The position numbers were made by a program, and so were the translations under genes. Under the pieces are notes generated by a model. That model was given only the letters and a program-made list of their open reading frames with translations. It did not search any database and was not told the DNA's origin. Shown here piece after piece: positions 61,864-64,000 of a stretch of 64,000 nucleotides of DNA (the first letter of the stretch is position 1; each line of letters starts with the position of its first letter). This DNA is from Chondrinema litorale (lineage in GTDB: Bacteria > Bacteroidota > Bacteroidia > Cytophagales > Flammeovirgaceae): NCBI RefSeq assembly GCF_026250525.1, contig NZ_CP111046.1:124001-188000 (forward strand). Direction: 5' to 3'.

Positions 61864-63579
61864 ATGAAAATGAAAGCACTACGCAGTCAACAATGGTTTG
61901 GTAAAAAAGGTAAAGATGGATTTATTTATCGTGCTTGGATGAAGAATCAAGGCATTCCAGATGATGAATTTAGAGGCAAACCTGTAATTGGCATTTGTAA
62001 TACATGGTCTGAGTTAACACCCTGTAATGGTCATTTTAGAGAGTTGGCAGAATCTGTAAAAAGAGGTGTGTTTGAAGCAGGCGGTTATCCGGTAGAATTT
62101 CCGGTAATGTCATTAGGAGAAACATTAATTAAGCCTACAGCCATGCTCTACCGAAATTTAATGAGTATGGATGTAGAAGAATCCATCAGAGCCAACCCTA
62201 TTGATGGTGTAGTGTTACTTGTAGGATGCGATAAAACTACACCAGCTTCAGTAATGGGTGCCTGTAGTGTAGATTTACCCACTATCGCCGTTTCAGGTGG
62301 ACCTATGCTTACTGGGCACCATAGAGGAAAACCCATTGCCACTTCGGATGTGTGGAGAATGAGTGAAGCTGTTCGCTCTGGCAAAATGGAAGAAGAAGAA
62401 TTGCGCTCTGTAGAGGCTTGTATGTGCAGAAGTGATGGACATTGTGCAGTAATGGGAACAGCTTCAACAATGGCATGTATGGTAGAATCTTTGGGTTTAA
62501 CCTTGCCAGAGAATGCGGCAATTCCAGCAGCAGATTCCAGAAGAAAAGTCTTGGCTCAACTTTCAGGAAGAAGGATTGTTGAAATGGTAAAAGAAGATTT
62601 AACTCCTGCTAAGGTTTTAACAAGAGAAGCGTTTGAAAACTCTATTATATTAAATGCAGCCATTGGTGGTTCTACCAACTTTGTTTTGCACTTGTTGGCA
62701 ATTGCTGGTAGAGTAGGTGTAGAGCTCAATCTCGATGATTTTGATGATTTAGGCAGTAAAATTCCATTGTTGGTAAACTTGCAACCATCAGGCAAATATT
62801 TTATGGAAGACTTTTATTATGCAGGCGGTTTACCGGTAGTTGTAAAAGTTCTAGCAGAAAAATTGCATCAAAATGTAATTACAGTAAATGGAAATTCTTT
62901 GGTAGAAAATGCAAAAACTGCTAGTTGCTATAATGAAGATGTTATCAGAACTCCTGCAAGTCCATTTCAAGAAGCATCTGGCATTACCGTAGTAAGAGGT
63001 AATTTGTGTGAAAATGGAGCCATTATAAAACCTTCGGCTGCAACACCAGAGTTAATGCAACACAGAGGTAAAGCGGTGGTTTTCGAAAACATAGAAGAAT
63101 ACCACGAGAAAATAAATGATCCTGAGCTAGAAGTAGATGCTTCTTGCATTTTGGTATTAAAGAATGTGGGTCCTAAGGGGTATCCTGGTATGCCAGAAGT
63201 TGGAAATATGGCAATTCCCAAAAAACTATTGGCAGAGGGTGTAACTGATATGGTGCGTATTTCAGATGGTCGTATGAGTGGAACAGCTTTCGGAACAGTG
63301 TTTTTACATGTATCGCCAGAAGCAGCGGCAGGTGGAACTTTGGCTTTAGTAGAAAATGGTGATGAGATTGAAGTGGATGTTGCCAAAAAGAGGCTGCATT
63401 TATTTGTATCAGATGTGGAGTTAGAAAGACGTAAAAGCAGTTGGCAAGCACCAGATTTGGGATATAATCGTGGATATGTGCAATTGTATATCAAACATGT
63501 TGAGCAAGCAGAAAAAGGTGTTGATCTAGACTTTTTAAAAGGTAAATCTACTAGTGTGGTATTAAGAGATTCTCATTAA
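61864..63579 (+). CDS. IlvD/Edd-family sugar-acid dehydratase (L-arabinonate type)
   Basis: The 571-residue dehydratase has the three iron-sulfur cysteines C54 (TPCN), C122 (GCDK) and C194 (GHCAV), as in the [2Fe-2S] L-arabinonate dehydratases. NAAIGGSTNFVLHLLAIAGR, GGLPVVVKVLAE, VVRGNLCENGAIIKPSA and RISDGRMSGTAFGTVFLHVSPEAAAGG are further hallmarks. It removes water from a sugar acid to give a 2-keto-3-deoxy acid. The start could be the Met at 61870. It follows the regulator by 28 bp. Substrate may be L-arabonate, L-fuconate, D-xylonate or similar. Confidence 0.9.
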   Translation: MKMKALRSQQWFGKKGKDGFIYRAWMKNQGIPDDEFRGKPVIGICNTWSELTPCNGHFRELAESVKRGVFEAGGYPVEFPVMSLGETLIKPTAMLYRNLMSMDVEESIRANPIDGVVLLVGCDKTTPASVMGACSVDLPTIAVSGGPMLTGHHRGKPIATSDVWRMSEAVRSGKMEEEELRSVEACMCRSDGHCAVMGTASTMACMVESLGLTLPENAAIPAADSRRKVLAQLSGRRIVEMVKEDLTPAKVLTREAFENSIILNAAIGGSTNFVLHLLAIAGRVGVELNLDDFDDLGSKIPLLVNLQPSGKYFMEDFYYAGGLPVVVKVLAEKLHQNVITVNGNSLVENAKTASCYNEDVIRTPASPFQEASGITVVRGNLCENGAIIKPSAATPELMQHRGKAVVFENIEEYHEKINDPELEVDASCILVLKNVGPKGYPGMPEVGNMAIPKKLLAEGVTDMVRISDGRMSGTAFGTVFLHVSPEAAAGGTLALVENGDEIEVDVAKKRLHLFVSDVELERRKSSWQAPDLGYNRGYVQLYIKHVEQAEKGVDLDFLKGKSTSVVLRDSH

Positions 63580-63605
63580 AGTTTGATTTTAGAATCCATA
63601 GTAAG

Positions 63606-63646
63606 AAACAAATAAACCCTTTTTCAGAAGGGTTTATTTGTTTTCA
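63606..63646 (+). terminator. Terminator after the dehydratase gene
   Basis: A 16-bp perfect stem pairs 63606-63621 with 63628-63643 around a 6-nt loop, with a T run inside and after the arm. It ends the regulator-dehydratase transcript. Confidence 0.85.
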
Positions 63647-63757
63647 ACCAAGAGTAAGCTTTAATAAACGGGTTTTGATTACTGAATAAAGAGAAAGATT
63701 TCTAAATTGGAGATACTGTAGCCTATCAGTATTTTCACATCAGTAAATATTGCAGTA

Positions 63758-64000
63758 ATGAACAAAGCGCTGATCCGATCAATTCTACCATCAATATTTT
63801 TTTGCATTATCTTAATTTCTTGCGGTTCTTTTAAAAAAGAAGATCAACCTATAACTCCACAATTTTGGGAAAAAGCCATTGCCAAGTATGAAGAAGCTGA
63901 TAGACAAAATCCACCTAAACAGGGAGAAATACTATTTATAGGCAGTTCATCTTTCACACTTTGGAAAAATGTAGCAGGTTACTTTCCAAGCAAAGAAATC
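63758..64000 (+). CDS. GDSL/SGNH hydrolase-like lipoprotein, partial
   Basis: The ATG at 63758 opens a frame that runs to the right edge (81 codons). It begins with a lipoprotein signal (NKALIRSILPSIFFCIILISC, C22), then QPITPQFWEKAIAKYEEADRQNPPKQGEILFIGSSSFTLWKNVAGYFP. FIGSSSFTLW is the block-I region of SGNH/GDSL esterases, with the serine in IGSSS as nucleophile. Such enzymes deacetylate sugars. Only the N terminus is visible. Confidence 0.75.
   Translation, partial: MNKALIRSILPSIFFCIILISCGSFKKEDQPITPQFWEKAIAKYEEADRQNPPKQGEILFIGSSSFTLWKNVAGYFPSKEI

Noticed and set aside
1..64000. Insertion sequences, integrases, tRNA and rRNA genes
   Set aside because: No transposase or integrase motifs, no cloverleaf or rRNA sequences were recognised by reading; a dedicated RNA and repeat search could still find short ones.

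Overview
The window looks like a stretch of a secondary replicon (megaplasmid or chromid) from a marine-type, polysaccharide-degrading member of the Bacteroidota, probably the Cytophagales. The reasons are the low GC content, the SusC/SusD pair with an ECF sigma factor and FecR-type anti-sigma factor, the many lipoproteins whose signal peptides end in a lipobox cysteine, and promoter-like TTTG/TAnnTTTG elements. No rRNA, tRNA or clearly essential gene was seen. An iteron-type replication origin with a Rep initiator and a ParA-type partition locus lies at about 14.1-18.4 kb.

Layout. 0-4.6 kb: the end of a secreted DUF1080 protein, an OmpR-type two-component system, a DM13-domain lipoprotein and an outer-membrane protein; three similar promoter-proximal direct repeats suggest one small regulon. 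4.7-11.3 kb: two tandem, closely similar BNR/sortilin-like beta-propeller proteins of about 1057 residues. 11.7-14.0 kb: a small lipoprotein, an FGGY sugar kinase and a GNAT acetyltransferase. 14.1-18.4 kb: the replication/partition block (TCCCTA-type inverted repeats, ParA, a small ribbon-helix-helix protein, two clusters of 22-bp iterons, Rep). 18.8-25.4 kb: DUF4198 protein, methionine aminopeptidase, ankyrin protein, FtsX-type permease, GH29 alpha-L-fucosidase.

25.8-30.8 kb: an apparent operon for extracytoplasmic sugar oxidation or hydrolysis (DUF1080 lipoprotein, dehydrogenase-like propeller fused to a cupredoxin, gluconolactonase-like protein). 30.9-36.0 kb: small accessory genes, including an Mrr-type restriction endonuclease. 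36.1-46 kb: a rhamnose island (GH78 alpha-L-rhamnosidase, GntR regulator, rhamnulose-phosphate aldolase/dehydrogenase fusion, GntP permease) interrupted by two palindromic extragenic elements and a DinD/BRO-like gene. 46-49 kb: CAT-like acetyltransferase, HAD phosphatase, single-domain response regulator, small proteins.

49.2-57.4 kb: a complete polysaccharide utilization locus (ECF sigma, FecR, SusC with STN domain, SusD, GH88 unsaturated glucuronyl hydrolase). Between fecR and susC a minus-strand promoter and terminator predict a cis-antisense RNA over the susC leader, resembling the DonS class known in Bacteroides. 57.4-64 kb: HxlR regulator with divergent NADP-binding protein, barstar-like protein, DUF2007-like membrane protein, and a sugar-acid locus (SDR, two-winged-helix GntR/FCD regulator, IlvD/Edd-type dehydratase, start of a GDSL-type lipoprotein).

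Taken together the genes suit uptake and breakdown of glycans containing rhamnose, fucose and uronic acid. The strongest items for follow-up are the antisense RNA in the PUL, the two-component direct-repeat regulon with a possible small RNA, and the origin with its TCCCTA sites, one of which lies about 10 kb away.
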